64,000 nt of DNA from Clostridium rectalis (GTDB lineage: Bacteria > Bacillota > Clostridia > Clostridiales > Clostridiaceae). Position 1 is the first letter of the stretch; every line of letters starts with the position of its first letter. The notes beneath the pieces were generated by a model. The model saw only the letters and a program-made list of their open reading frames with translations. It searched no databases and had not been told where the DNA came from. The position numbers and the translations under genes were made by a program. Of this stretch, positions 17,644-26,286 are shown piece after piece. Location of the stretch: positions 434,001 through 498,000 of the forward strand of contig NZ_UYZZ01000002.1 of assembly GCF_900626095.1 (NCBI RefSeq), read 5' to 3'.

Positions 17644-18582
17644 CTACTCCCCCTTATATATATCTAATACTTCCCTTAATTTTGGTAATGAAGTTTGGGC
17701 TCCTTGCCTTTGAACCACAATAGAAGAAACTTTATTTCCAAATTCAATAGCTTTTTTCAAAGTGTCATAATTTATTTTTTCCTCATCTTGAAGCTTAGTA
17801 GCCACAGCTCCTATAAAACTATCTCCTGCTGCAGTAGTATCAATGGCATTCACTTTATATGCTGGTATTATTTCTATTTCATTTGAATTCACTAATGCTG
17901 CTCCTCTTTCCCCTAAAGTTATAACTACAAATTTAACTCCTTTGGATATAAACTTACTTGCTGCCTGCTTTATACTGTTTTCATCTTCTACTTTAATTTT
18001 GGTTAATTCATATGCTTCTGTTTCATTTGGGGCAATTAAATCCGTATACTTTAAAAGACTTTCCGGAATTTTTTTTGCAGGTGCTGGATTTAATATTGTA
18101 AATACACCATTTTCTTTTGCTATTCTAAAAGCCTCTATAGTAATCTCTATAGGGGTTTCAAATTGAGCTATAAGAATTTTAGAATTTTTTATAATTTCCT
18201 CACAATTATGAATTTCTTCTTCATTTATATTCATATTAGAACCAGACACTACTATTATAGAATTATTTCCTGAATCCTCTACTGTAATAATAGCCATTCC
18301 TGTAGGCTCTATATCATCTTTATATATACATTGTAAATTAACGTCATCGTTTTCAAGAGCTTCCAATAATATTTTACCATTATCATCTCTACCAACTTTA
18401 CCTATCATATAAACATTAGCTCCTAACCTTCTAGCAGCCACAGCTTGATTGGCACCTTTTCCACCAGGTATTTTAGTAAAGCTTTTTGACAGTATTGTTT
18501 CTCCTGTTTTTACCATTCTATCAACTCTTAATACCATATCCATATTAATACTACCTAATATACAAATGTTATTCATATTCAC
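17644..18582 (-). CDS. rbsK: Ribokinase
   Basis: 312 residues, PfkB family. Substrate motif [16 protein letters not shown] (about residues 40-55), and the catalytic/anion-hole motif [12 protein letters not shown] near residue 255. It phosphorylates ribose to ribose 5-phosphate with ATP in the cytoplasm. First gene of the rbs operon. Start is GTG at 18582, five bases from GAGGTG; an ATG at 18576 is also possible. Upstream lie a near-consensus promoter and two operator palindromes. Confidence 0.94.
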   Translation of the reverse strand: MNMNNICILGSINMDMVLRVDRMVKTGETILSKSFTKIPGGKGANQAVAARRLGANVYMIGKVGRDDNGKILLEALENDDVNLQCIYKDDIEPTGMAIITVEDSGNNSIIVVSGSNMNINEEEIHNCEEIIKNSKILIAQFETPIEITIEAFRIAKENGVFTILNPAPAKKIPESLLKYTDLIAPNETEAYELTKIKVEDENSIKQAASKFISKGVKFVVITLGERGAALVNSNEIEIIPAYKVNAIDTTAAGDSFIGAVATKLQDEEKINYDTLKKAIEFGNKVSSIVVQRQGAQTSLPKLREVLDIYKGE

Positions 18583-18601
18583 TTTATCACCTCTCTGATA
18601 C

Positions 18602-18626
18602 TAAACCGGTTAACTAAACCGGTTAA
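18602..18626 (-). promoter_or_regulatory. Tandem RbsR operators
   Basis: Two identical 12-bp motifs TAAACCGGTTAA (18602-18613 and 18615-18626), separated by one base and each palindromic over its central ten bases with a central CG, as LacI-family regulators prefer. They cover about positions -2 to +22 relative to the predicted transcription start. Confidence 0.8.
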
Positions 18627-18630
18627 ATGT

Positions 18631-18659
18631 ATTATATATTATTTAATTATGCCTGTCAA
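18631..18659 (-). promoter_or_regulatory. rbs promoter
   Basis: Minus strand TTGACA, 17-base spacer, TATAAT: a perfect sigma-A consensus. The operators start just downstream of the -10, so a bound repressor would block initiation or escape. Confidence 0.88.
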
Positions 18660-18860
18660 CGTTTAAAAGTACAATTAATATGCATATATTATCATAAAAA
18701 CTCAAATGTGCTACTCTAATTAATTTTATATTAATATATATTATACATATATGTTAAATATTTAACGGGAATCTGAATATACTATATCAAAATAAAATAC
18801 ATATTTCAATGGTTTTGTTTAAAAAATTCTCACAATTAAATATTTTTTGTAAATTTCGAA
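18660..18860. other. AT-rich gap, nothing recognised
   Basis: Between the rbs promoter and the phosphodiesterase terminator. No open reading frame with a ribosome binding site, and no repeat or structured RNA, could be supported. Confidence 0.5.
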
Positions 18861-18899
18861 AAAGGTATAGATTAATTTTTAAAAATAATCTATACCTTA
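18861..18899 (-). terminator. Terminator of the phosphodiesterase gene
   Basis: 13-bp stem AAGGTATAGATTA with TAATCTATACCTT around an 11-base loop, followed on the minus strand by TTTTTCG. Confidence 0.82.
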
Positions 18900-18918
18900 A
18901 GTATTTTAAGTAATCTAC

Positions 18919-19410
18919 TCAATTAAAAAATACTAATTTTGCATCAACTCTTTTTTTTTCTAATTCTAATATCATATAGGAATACCATCTTTCTTTTAGT
19001 TTACGACTGGGTGAGCCAGGATTTAGCATCAAAATTTTACCTCTTGTCTTTATTATAGGTTGATGACTATGACCAAATATTATTATATCAACTTTATCAC
19101 TCTTAAATTGGCTATATGCCCTTTCCATAGCATTTTTACCTTCCCCATGTCCATGAACCATACCTATTTTATAGCCATTTACAGTTATTATTTCTTTAGA
19201 ATTTATAACCTGTTTTACACTTTTCCCATCATTATTTCCCCATACGCCATAAAATTTTTTACGAGCCTTAATTCTATTTATTACTTCTACGGAGTTAAAG
19301 TCCCCAACATGAATAATCATATCAACTTCTTTAAAATATTTATCTAATAATTTATCTATTTTCTCACTATGTTTTGTTATATGTGTATCAGATATTATTC
19401 CTATCTTCAA
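18919..19410 (-). CDS. YfcE/MJ0936-type metallophosphodiesterase
   Basis: 163 residues from the preferred TTG at 19410, placed seven bases after GGGTG; longer alternatives start at 19419 or 19428. Calcineurin-like metal-binding motifs are complete: ISDTH, VGDFNS, GNND, HGHGEG and FGHSHQP. This small family hydrolyses phosphodiesters with two metal ions (typically Mn); the physiological substrate is usually unknown. Cytoplasmic. Stands alone, with its own terminator. Confidence 0.87.
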   Translation of the reverse strand: MKIGIISDTHITKHSEKIDKLLDKYFKEVDMIIHVGDFNSVEVINRIKARKKFYGVWGNNDGKSVKQVINSKEIITVNGYKIGMVHGHGEGKNAMERAYSQFKSDKVDIIIFGHSHQPIIKTRGKILMLNPGSPSRKLKERWYSYMILELEKKRVDAKLVFFN

Positions 19411-19530
19411 AACTCTCACCCTTTTCAAATTTATTTAATCTTTTATAGCCCAATATATACTATGATTATTTATATAATTATGTACTATTTAAATTCATAT
19501 GGTTATTATTATATGATTTAAAACAATATA

Positions 19531-19573
19531 AAAAAGTGAATAATAAAAATTTTAGTTTTATATTATTCACCTT
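19531..19573 (-). terminator. Terminator of the threonine operon
   Basis: Stem GTGAATAATA (19536-19545) with TATTATTCAC (19561-19570), preceded by an A-run on plus that gives CTTTTTTAT on the minus strand. It lies 10 bp after hom. Confidence 0.8.
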
Positions 19574-19582
19574 TAATTTAGA

Positions 19583-20863
19583 TTAAAGATTTTCTATTCT
19601 TATTATATTTTCTATTTTTTCTGTATCCTTTAAAGATTGTATTATTTCCATTGCCCTGTTAATATTTCCCTCTATAGTACTATGTGTAATAAATACTAAT
19701 GTAACCTTTTCCTGCCTTTTACCCTTTTGTATAACTGATAATATACTAACATTATTGTTACCAAATATACTTGATATTTCCCCTAAAACCCCTGGATTAT
19801 CTTTTACTGTTATTCTAATATAATATTCAGATATAATTGAATTCATATTTTTTATAATATTATTCTCTTCTTTAATATCAATTCTAGATGCTCCACTTTG
19901 TCTATTTCTTAAAATAGACACTATATCCCCTACAACAGCACTTCCTGTAGGTAGTTCTCCAGCACCCCTACCATATAACATTAAATCGCCTACTGCATTA
20001 CCCTTTATAAATATAGCATTAAACGAATCATTTACATTGGCAAGAGGATGTGTTGATGGAATCATAGTTGGATGTACTCTTAACTCCAATTGTCCATCTA
20101 TTTCCTTAACTATAGACAAAAGCTTTATTACATATCCAAATTCCTTTGCATACTCTATATCTATAGGTTTTATATTAGTAATACCTTCTCTATAAATAGA
20201 ATCTGTACTAACAATAGTATCAAAAGCTAGTGAAGATAAAATTGTTAATTTATACATGGCATCAAAAGCTTCTACATCTGAAGTTGGATCTGCTTCTGCA
20301 TATCCTTTTTCTTGTGCTTCCTTTAAAGCATCATAAAAGTTTAATCCAAAGAGCGTCATTTTAGTTAATATATAATTAGTAGTACCATTTATAATTCCTA
20401 TAACCTCTTCAATCTTATTTGCAGTAAGACTCTCTTTTAATCCATGTATAATAGGTATACCACCCCCAACACTTGCCTCATAATAAAACATTACATTTTC
20501 TTCTCTAGCTGTTTTTAAAAGTATATTTCCCTTGGTAGCAATAGCCATTTTATTTGCTGTAACTATATGCTTTTTCTTTTTCATAGACTTTACCATATAA
20601 TCTACTGCTGGATCTATTCCACCTATAACTTCTACCACAATTTCTATACTATTATCTTGTAATATATCTTCAAAGTCATTGGTTAGTACTTCCTTTGGAA
20701 CGTCTATATCTCTGTTTTTATTAATATCTTTAACTAATACCTTACTTATTTCAATATTATAACCAGATCTTTTTTTTAATTCTTCTTTATTCATGTTTAA
20801 TATCTTCCAAACACCTTTTCCAACATTCCCTAATCCTAGCAATGCTATTTTAACATTTCTCAT
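19583..20863 (-). CDS. hom: Homoserine dehydrogenase
   Basis: 426 residues, the long monofunctional type. NAD(P)-binding motif LLGLGNVGKGV at the N-terminus, catalytic region GTTNYILTKM...FYDALKEAQEKGYAEADPT (shown in pieces, about residues 165-205), and a C-terminal ACT domain (from about residue 350) that usually binds threonine for feedback inhibition. It reduces aspartate semialdehyde to homoserine. Last gene of the threonine operon, 17 bp after the aspartokinase gene. Confidence 0.95.
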   Translation of the reverse strand: MRNVKIALLGLGNVGKGVWKILNMNKEELKKRSGYNIEISKVLVKDINKNRDIDVPKEVLTNDFEDILQDNSIEIVVEVIGGIDPAVDYMVKSMKKKKHIVTANKMAIATKGNILLKTAREENVMFYYEASVGGGIPIIHGLKESLTANKIEEVIGIINGTTNYILTKMTLFGLNFYDALKEAQEKGYAEADPTSDVEAFDAMYKLTILSSLAFDTIVSTDSIYREGITNIKPIDIEYAKEFGYVIKLLSIVKEIDGQLELRVHPTMIPSTHPLANVNDSFNAIFIKGNAVGDLMLYGRGAGELPTGSAVVGDIVSILRNRQSGASRIDIKEENNIIKNMNSIISEYYIRITVKDNPGVLGEISSIFGNNNVSILSVIQKGKRQEKVTLVFITHSTIEGNINRAMEIIQSLKDTEKIENIIRIENL

Positions 20864-20880
20864 AGTTATCCTCCTCTAAG

Positions 20881-22200
20881 CTAATCTTCAAACACTTTGT
20901 ATATGGATCTTATTGCCTTTTCAAATTGGTTATTTTCCACACCTATAATTATAGTAATTTCACTAGCTCCTTGACTGATCATTCTTACATTTACTTCTGA
21001 TAAAGCTAATGCCTTAAAAACTTTAGCAGAAATTCCTACACTTCTATTCATACCTCTACCCACTACAGCTATTAGTGCCATATCTGGATGCACTTCTATG
21101 GAATCAGGACTACATTTTATATCTATCTCCTTTATTATTTTTTCTAACTTGCCATCTAATTTCGGCTGTGAAATAATAAGAGATACTATGTCTACTCCAG
21201 ATGGCATGTGTTCAAATGAAACATCATTGTCCTCAAGTATAGATAAAATTTTACGACAATATCCCTGTTCCACATTCATCATACTTTTTTCTATTGTTAT
21301 AACTGTGAAATTTTTTTTCCCTGCCACCCCTGTAATAGTACCCATACAATTTTTAGCAATGACATCATTTATTATTAATGTTCCCTGGTGCTCGGGTTCA
21401 TTGGTATTTTTTATATTTATAGGTATTCCAGCTTTTCTTACAGGAAATATTGCTTCTTCATGAAGTACAGTGGCCCCCATATATGAAAGCTCTCTTAATT
21501 CCCTGTAAGTTATTTTTTCTATATTCTTAGGATTATCTACAATACTAGGATCTGTCATTAAAAATCCAGATACATCTGTCCAATTCTCATACAAATTAGC
21601 TTCAACACAACTTGCTATTATAGCTCCTGTTATATCTGACCCTCCCCTAGAAAAAGTTTTAATTTCACCATTTCTCATTGAACCGTAAAATCCTGGTATA
21701 ACTGCTTTATCAACATTAGATAATCTACTTTTTATAGCAAACCTTGTTTTTTCCTCATCTAATATTCCATTTTCTTTGAAAAAAATTAATCCTGCTGCAT
21801 CCACAAATTGAAAATTTAAAAAGTTAGCTAATATTAATCCATTTAAATACTCTCCCCTACTTGCAATATAATCTTGGGAAGCTCCTAACTTTATTTTCTC
21901 CTCTATATTGTTTAATTCTTTTTGTATATCCATACTTAAATTTAATTCACTAACTAGTTTTAAATATCTTCTCTTAACAATTGAAAATACATCATCAAAT
22001 GGTATATTTTGTTTTATGTGAGCATCACATAGATATAATAGATCCGTTATCTTCTGATCATCTTTAAATCTCTTCCCAGGTGCCGATGGAACTATATATT
22101 TTCTACTTTCATCACTTAAAATTATTTTTTTTACCTTATTAAACTGCTTGCCATCTGCAAGTGAACTTCCTCCAAATTTAGCAACTACTATATTTTTCAC
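20881..22200 (-). CDS. Aspartokinase of the threonine operon
   Basis: 439 residues. N-terminal kinase motif VAKFGGSSLADGKQF, then FSRGGSDITGA near residue 185, and two C-terminal ACT domains (ITIEKSMM..., and ALIAVVGRGMNRSVGISAKV). It phosphorylates aspartate, the committed step of the aspartate family. Its place between thrB and hom suggests an isoenzyme serving threonine/homoserine and regulated by their end products; which amino acid inhibits it cannot be read from sequence. GTG start after GGGGGATT. Confidence 0.93.
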   Translation of the reverse strand: MKNIVVAKFGGSSLADGKQFNKVKKIILSDESRKYIVPSAPGKRFKDDQKITDLLYLCDAHIKQNIPFDDVFSIVKRRYLKLVSELNLSMDIQKELNNIEEKIKLGASQDYIASRGEYLNGLILANFLNFQFVDAAGLIFFKENGILDEEKTRFAIKSRLSNVDKAVIPGFYGSMRNGEIKTFSRGGSDITGAIIASCVEANLYENWTDVSGFLMTDPSIVDNPKNIEKITYRELRELSYMGATVLHEEAIFPVRKAGIPINIKNTNEPEHQGTLIINDVIAKNCMGTITGVAGKKNFTVITIEKSMMNVEQGYCRKILSILEDNDVSFEHMPSGVDIVSLIISQPKLDGKLEKIIKEIDIKCSPDSIEVHPDMALIAVVGRGMNRSVGISAKVFKALALSEVNVRMISQGASEITIIIGVENNQFEKAIRSIYKVFED

Positions 22201-22225
22201 GTTAATCCCCCATTTTTTTATTAAA

Positions 22226-23116
22226 TTACTTAATTTCTTTTATCACAGCTCCAAAGTTATCAAGTCTTAACTTTTTTATACTCCATGTACTATTAAATAT
22301 GATTAATCTTTCTTTTAGCCTTTTAAAAAACTCTAAATTACCTTCTTCTACTAAAGCTATAACCGTAGGTCCAGCTCCACTTAAAAATACCCCTAAACAC
22401 TTTAACTCTTCACAAATTGAAATCACTTCTTCAAAATTATCTATCAGTGTTCCTCTATAAGATTCATGTATTCTATCCTCACAAGCCACTTTTAAAAGAT
22501 TTAAGTTAGAATTATATAATGAAGATATTAGCATAGAGACTCTACTAATATTAAAAACCGCATCCTTATAGGAAACCTCTTTAGGCAAAACAGCTCTAGC
22601 CTCTTTTGTACTTAATTTAAATTTTGGTATTATAGCACAAAAACAAATCTTATCTGGAACAGATATACTATTAAATAGAGTTTCTTCTTTATGACTAATA
22701 GATACAGTCATTCCACCAAATAATGCAGGGGTTATATTATCAGAATGGTCTTCTATTTTAGTTGCTAAATTCAAAATGTCTTTTTTATTTAGCTTATTTC
22801 CACTAATTTCATTAGCTGCTAATAATCCTGCTACTATACAAGATGCACTACTTCCTAACCCTCTAGATAATGGTATTTGCGCTTCTACTTTTATGTGTAC
22901 TCCTTTTGGAATATAATTAACTATCTTAAAACATTCCTCCATAGATTTATATATTAAATTTTCTTTTCCTTTATATACTTCATCACAGCCCTCAATTATT
23001 ATTCCTTCTTCAATTTCTTCTATATAAAATTTATTATACAAATCTAAAGCCACTCCTAGGGAATCAAAACCAGGGCCAAAATTTGCACTAGTGGCTGGTA
23101 CTTTAATTTCTAACAT
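22226..23116 (-). CDS. thrB: Homoserine kinase
   Basis: 296 residues from the ATG at 23116 (six bases after AGGTG); the frame also opens at a GTG nine bases upstream that overlaps the ribosome binding site. GHMP kinase: the ATP-binding motif PLSRGLGSSASCI lies near residue 85, and the N-terminal VPATSANFGPGFDSLG is typical of ThrB. It makes O-phosphohomoserine for threonine synthase, the next enzyme, encoded directly upstream. Confidence 0.95.
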   Translation of the reverse strand: MLEIKVPATSANFGPGFDSLGVALDLYNKFYIEEIEEGIIIEGCDEVYKGKENLIYKSMEECFKIVNYIPKGVHIKVEAQIPLSRGLGSSASCIVAGLLAANEISGNKLNKKDILNLATKIEDHSDNITPALFGGMTVSISHKEETLFNSISVPDKICFCAIIPKFKLSTKEARAVLPKEVSYKDAVFNISRVSMLISSLYNSNLNLLKVACEDRIHESYRGTLIDNFEEVISICEELKCLGVFLSGAGPTVIALVEEGNLEFFKRLKERLIIFNSTWSIKKLRLDNFGAVIKEIK

Positions 23117-23125
23117 ATCTCTCAC

Positions 23126-24610
23126 CTACAAATTCAAAATTTCTTTTATTACCATTTTCATTTCTTTTTTATTACAGTTTTTTTTATGCAATATATTTTT
23201 TATATATATACTCTCTAAAGCTTTGGGTATCTGTAAATTCGTATATAAAGATAAATCCTTTAAAACTTTAAAATCATCTGATTCATCGCTATCTATCCCT
23301 ATTGCATTACAAACAGCTCTAGTAAATTTAAATGGACTTGCTGTAGATGCTATTACTGTTTTAGTTAAGTCCTTAGTTTTATATTTATAATCTTTATAGA
23401 CCTTATAAGCAACTGCGGTATGAGTATCTATAAGATATCCTGTATCTTCATATAGATCTTTTATAGTTTTTAAACAGTCCCTATCCTCAACATAACCTGC
23501 ATAAAAATCCTTTAGTTTTTCTCTAAAATTTGATCCTAATTCATATTTTCCAAAGAAAATAAGTTTTTTCATAATGTCCTTTACTACCTCTTCATCATGG
23601 TTACTTATTTCATATATTAATCTCTCCAAATTACTAGAAATTAATATGTCCATTGATGGTGAAATAGTAACCTTAAAATTTCTATTTTTATTGTATATGC
23701 CAGTATTAAAAAAATCAGTTAATACATTATTTTCATTCGATGCACATATTAGCTTATTAACTGGCAATCCCATATTTTTAGCATAATATGCAGCTAATAT
23801 ATTACCGAAATTTCCTGTAGGCACTACTATATTTATATTTTCACCACTCTCTATTTCCTTATTTTTTACCAATTGAGCATATGAATATATATAATATATT
23901 ATCTGTGGTAATAATCTGCCTATATTTATTGAATTAGCTGATGTTAAAATATATCCCTTATCATTTACAGAAGAATTTAATTCTTTACTATTAAATATCT
24001 CCTTTACACCAGATTGGGCATGGTCAAAATTACCATTAATACCAATTACAAATGTATTATCTCCTTCTTGTGTTATCATTTGTCTCTTTTGAATATCACT
24101 AACACCATTTTCTGGGAAAAACACAATTATTTTAACTCCCTCCACCTGAGAGAAAGCTTCCAATGCTGCCTTTCCGGTATCTCCAGAAGTGGCCGTAAGT
24201 ATTACAATTTCCTTATTTATTTTTAATTTTCTACAAGAGGTTTTTAGTAAATATGGTAATAATGATAATGCCATATCTTTAAAGGCTAAAGTAGGACCAT
24301 GATAAAGTTCTAAAAAATAAGCTTCCCCCTTTTTATTTATAGGAGCTATAAGTTTTTCACTAAATTTTTCATCATAAGCTTTATCTACAGAATCCCTTAT
24401 ATCTTTTTCATCAAAATCTGATAAATATTTTTTCAATACATATACAGCTAAACTTTTATAGTTAAGTTTACTTAATTCATCAAAAGACTTATCTATATTA
24501 GGGAAATTTATCGGTACATACAAACCTCCATCATCACAAATACCATTTAATATAGCCTCCGAAGACTTTACTTCCTTTTTTCCTCTTGTACTTTTATACA
24601 AAGTTTCCAT
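23126..24610 (-). CDS. thrC: Threonine synthase
   Basis: 494 residues. PLP enzyme of the longer (class II, fungal/E. coli-like) type: PLP lysine in LAFKDMALSLLPY near residue 110, and phosphate-binding TATSGDTGKAALEAF. It converts phosphohomoserine to threonine. ATG at 24610 is preferred; the upstream ATG overlaps the GGGGGAG ribosome binding site. First gene of the operon thrC-thrB-aspartokinase-hom; its promoter is at 24684-24712. Confidence 0.95.
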   Translation of the reverse strand: METLYKSTRGKKEVKSSEAILNGICDDGGLYVPINFPNIDKSFDELSKLNYKSLAVYVLKKYLSDFDEKDIRDSVDKAYDEKFSEKLIAPINKKGEAYFLELYHGPTLAFKDMALSLLPYLLKTSCRKLKINKEIVILTATSGDTGKAALEAFSQVEGVKIIVFFPENGVSDIQKRQMITQEGDNTFVIGINGNFDHAQSGVKEIFNSKELNSSVNDKGYILTSANSINIGRLLPQIIYYIYSYAQLVKNKEIESGENINIVVPTGNFGNILAAYYAKNMGLPVNKLICASNENNVLTDFFNTGIYNKNRNFKVTISPSMDILISSNLERLIYEISNHDEEVVKDIMKKLIFFGKYELGSNFREKLKDFYAGYVEDRDCLKTIKDLYEDTGYLIDTHTAVAYKVYKDYKYKTKDLTKTVIASTASPFKFTRAVCNAIGIDSDESDDFKVLKDLSLYTNLQIPKALESIYIKNILHKKNCNKKEMKMVIKEILNL

Positions 24611-24683
24611 TAATATCTCCCCCATTTATTCTAGATAAATATAATAAAATCTTTCTTCCATATACTATATAATCTTTGATATT

Positions 24684-24712
24684 ATGCTACAATGTTTTCT
24701 CTAGAAAGTCAA
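24684..24712 (-). promoter_or_regulatory. Promoter of the threonine operon
   Basis: Minus strand TTGACT, 17-base spacer, TAGCAT. The predicted leader is about 65 nt, too short for a T-box, and none is seen. Confidence 0.7.
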
Positions 24713-24753
24713 GTGTATTTTTATAGAGAACAACCAATATAATAAAATTAAAT

Positions 24754-24790
24754 AAGCAGTAAAAAATTTATATAAAATTCTTTACTGCTT
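24754..24790 (-). terminator. Terminator of the 48-residue protein gene
   Basis: Stem AAGCAGTAAA with TTTACTGCTT, extended by A/T pairs, directly after the small gene at 24797. Confidence 0.65.
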
Positions 24791-24796
24791 ACATAT

Positions 24797-24943
24797 TTAA
24801 AATCTATCTTTACCTAGCTTTTTAGATTCATTTGAGTACCCTATTTCATTTGAAGTCTCCATCTTCATTTTAGATAGTTCCTTTTTTGTTTTTTCACCAG
24901 CTTTTTTATTGCTCTTGCTATTTTTATTATGTTTGTGAGCCAT
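24797..24943 (-). CDS. 48-residue basic, Lys/Asn-rich small protein
   Basis: A short gene with a clear AAAAGGAGTG site seven bases before its ATG and a terminator right after its stop. The product starts MAHKHNKNSKSNKKAGEK, continues through the stretch LSKMKMETSNEIGYSNES and ends KLGKDRF. It is strongly basic, hydrophilic and has no cysteine. The middle part (residues about 23-37) resembles the KMEVANEIG-type segment around the germination-protease cleavage site of alpha/beta small acid-soluble spore proteins, but the glycine-rich DNA-binding half is missing. A minor spore protein is possible; otherwise unassigned. Confidence 0.7.
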   Translation of the reverse strand: MAHKHNKNSKSNKKAGEKTKKELSKMKMETSNEIGYSNESKKLGKDRF

Positions 24944-25021
24944 AAACTTTCACTCCTTTTAAATTATATATATTAATTTAACCATTCCCTGATAAACTAT
25001 GCGTTCATTTAGATTTTTACG

Positions 25022-25056
25022 AAAAAAACTATCAGTATTAAACTGATAGTTTTTAA
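25022..25056 (-). terminator. Terminator of the rubrerythrin gene
   Basis: 12-bp perfect stem (AAAACTATCAGT with ACTGATAGTTTT) around five bases, with T-runs on both strands. Confidence 0.85.
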
Positions 25057-25098
25057 GGGGTTTTTATTTAAGGTGTCAATCAGTGATAATTGTAATTT

Positions 25099-25641
25099 TT
25101 ATTTGAAATATCTATTTAATAACCCTCTAAAAGCTGAACCATGTCTTGCTTCGTCTTTACACATTTCATGAACTGTATCATGAATAGCATCATAATTAAG
25201 TTTCTTTGCAAGTGTTGCTAAATCTTTTTTTCCTTGACATGCGCCATATTCTGCTTCTACTCTCATTTCTAAGTTTTTCTTTGTATCTTTAGTTACAACT
25301 TCTCCTAATAATTCAGCAAACTTTGCTGCATGTTCTGCTTCTTCAAAGGCTATTCTCTTATACGCTTCTGCTATCTCTGGGAATCCTTCTCTATCCGCCT
25401 GTCTGCTCATTGCTAAATACATTCCTACTTCCGTACACTCTCCCATAAAATTAGCTCTTAATCCTTCTAAAACTTCTGCATCTATATCCTTACCTACTCC
25501 TATCTTATGTTCATCTGCCCATTCCATTTTATCTGTTTTTTCTATAAATTTATCTGCTCCTGCTCCACATAATGGGCACTTTTCTGGCGCCTTTTCTCCT
25601 TCATAAACATAGCCACAAATTGTACATACATATTTTTTCAT
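25099..25641 (-). CDS. Rubrerythrin (rubredoxin domain first)
   Basis: 180 residues. The rubredoxin-like iron site is N-terminal ([10 protein letters not shown] ... CPLCGA), followed by a ferritin-like di-iron domain with EX2H-type ligands (for example [12 protein letters not shown] and CKDEARHG). This is the reversed domain order found in clostridial oxygen-responsive rubrerythrins. It reduces peroxide to water with electrons from NADH via rubredoxin-type carriers, protecting this anaerobe from oxygen. Cytoplasmic. Single gene, with a promoter carrying an AT palindrome that could be a PerR-type site. Confidence 0.93.
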   Translation of the reverse strand: MKKYVCTICGYVYEGEKAPEKCPLCGAGADKFIEKTDKMEWADEHKIGVGKDIDAEVLEGLRANFMGECTEVGMYLAMSRQADREGFPEIAEAYKRIAFEEAEHAAKFAELLGEVVTKDTKKNLEMRVEAEYGACQGKKDLATLAKKLNYDAIHDTVHEMCKDEARHGSAFRGLLNRYFK

Positions 25642-25708
25642 TCTTAAAATCCTCCATTCATTTATATCAAATTTATTTAATTATTTTTTTATCTTGTTGA
25701 CAATTACT

Positions 25709-25737
25709 ATTATATAATAATTATTATTTAATTGCAA
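25709..25737 (-). promoter_or_regulatory. Promoter of rubrerythrin with palindromic spacer
   Basis: Minus strand TTGCAA, 17-base spacer, TATAAT. Within the spacer lies a perfect 14-bp palindrome ATAATAATTATTAT (25714-25727), resembling AT-rich PerR/Fur operators. Regulator inferred, not shown. Confidence 0.55.
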
Positions 25738-25774
25738 GTATTTTTAAATTTTTTTTAAAAAAGCTATAAAAAAT

Positions 25775-25806
25775 AAAAAAAGACAGTTTTAAACCTGTCT
25801 TTTTAG
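25775..25806 (-). terminator. Terminator of the HNH gene
   Basis: Ten-bp stem (AAAAAGACAG with CTGTCTTTTT), with a T-run following on the minus strand. Confidence 0.78.
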
Positions 25807-25813
25807 TACATAA

Positions 25814-26215
25814 CTATCCCACTATTAAAGGTACAAAATCATAGTAACACTCTAACATATATTCACTATATATCTTGTTCCCCATCAATTTTAATAATAT
25901 ATCTTGTTTTTTATAACCCTCTTTATATCTTTTAATATTTTTAGTTGTTTTTTTTACTTTACTCTTATTTATATTAAGTATTTTACTTAACTCTTCTATA
26001 GTATAATATTCCTTACAAAGTAAAATACTTAATTTTCCTTGCATTTCTAATTTATATTTAATATCTAATGCCCAATTTCTATGTGGTCCTTGCTCTCCTC
26101 TATGATGTTCAGAACATAGATACTTATAATTTAATTCAAACTCTAATCCTCCTTGGCATCTGTTAATTATATGATGTACTTCCGCATATTTACCACATAC
26201 TTCACATTTAGCCAA
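25814..26215 (-). CDS. Small HNH-type protein with C-terminal helix-turn-helix
   Basis: 133 residues from the TTG at 26215, correctly spaced from AAAGGAGTG; the GTG at 26224 overlaps that site. N-terminal zinc/HNH elements: CEVCG, EVHHIINRCQGG and YLCSEHHRGEQGPHRN. Residues about 70-90 (YTIEELSKILNINKSKVKK) look like a helix-turn-helix. HNH domains are metal-dependent nucleases or structural DNA binders. It stands alone with no restriction-modification partner, toxin partner or phage genes nearby. Function unknown. Confidence 0.65.
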   Translation of the reverse strand: MAKCEVCGKYAEVHHIINRCQGGLEFELNYKYLCSEHHRGEQGPHRNWALDIKYKLEMQGKLSILLCKEYYTIEELSKILNINKSKVKKTTKNIKRYKEGYKKQDILLKLMGNKIYSEYMLECYYDFVPLIVG

Positions 26216-26286
26216 TAAATTCACTCCTTTATTATAGAATACTCTTTGTATCTTTATTATACTACTTTTTCTATAAAATAAAACCT

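Noticed and set aside
24611-24700. T-box or threonine leader peptide upstream of thrC
   Set aside because: The predicted leader is about 65 nt and shows neither the T-box sequence nor a Thr-rich reading frame.
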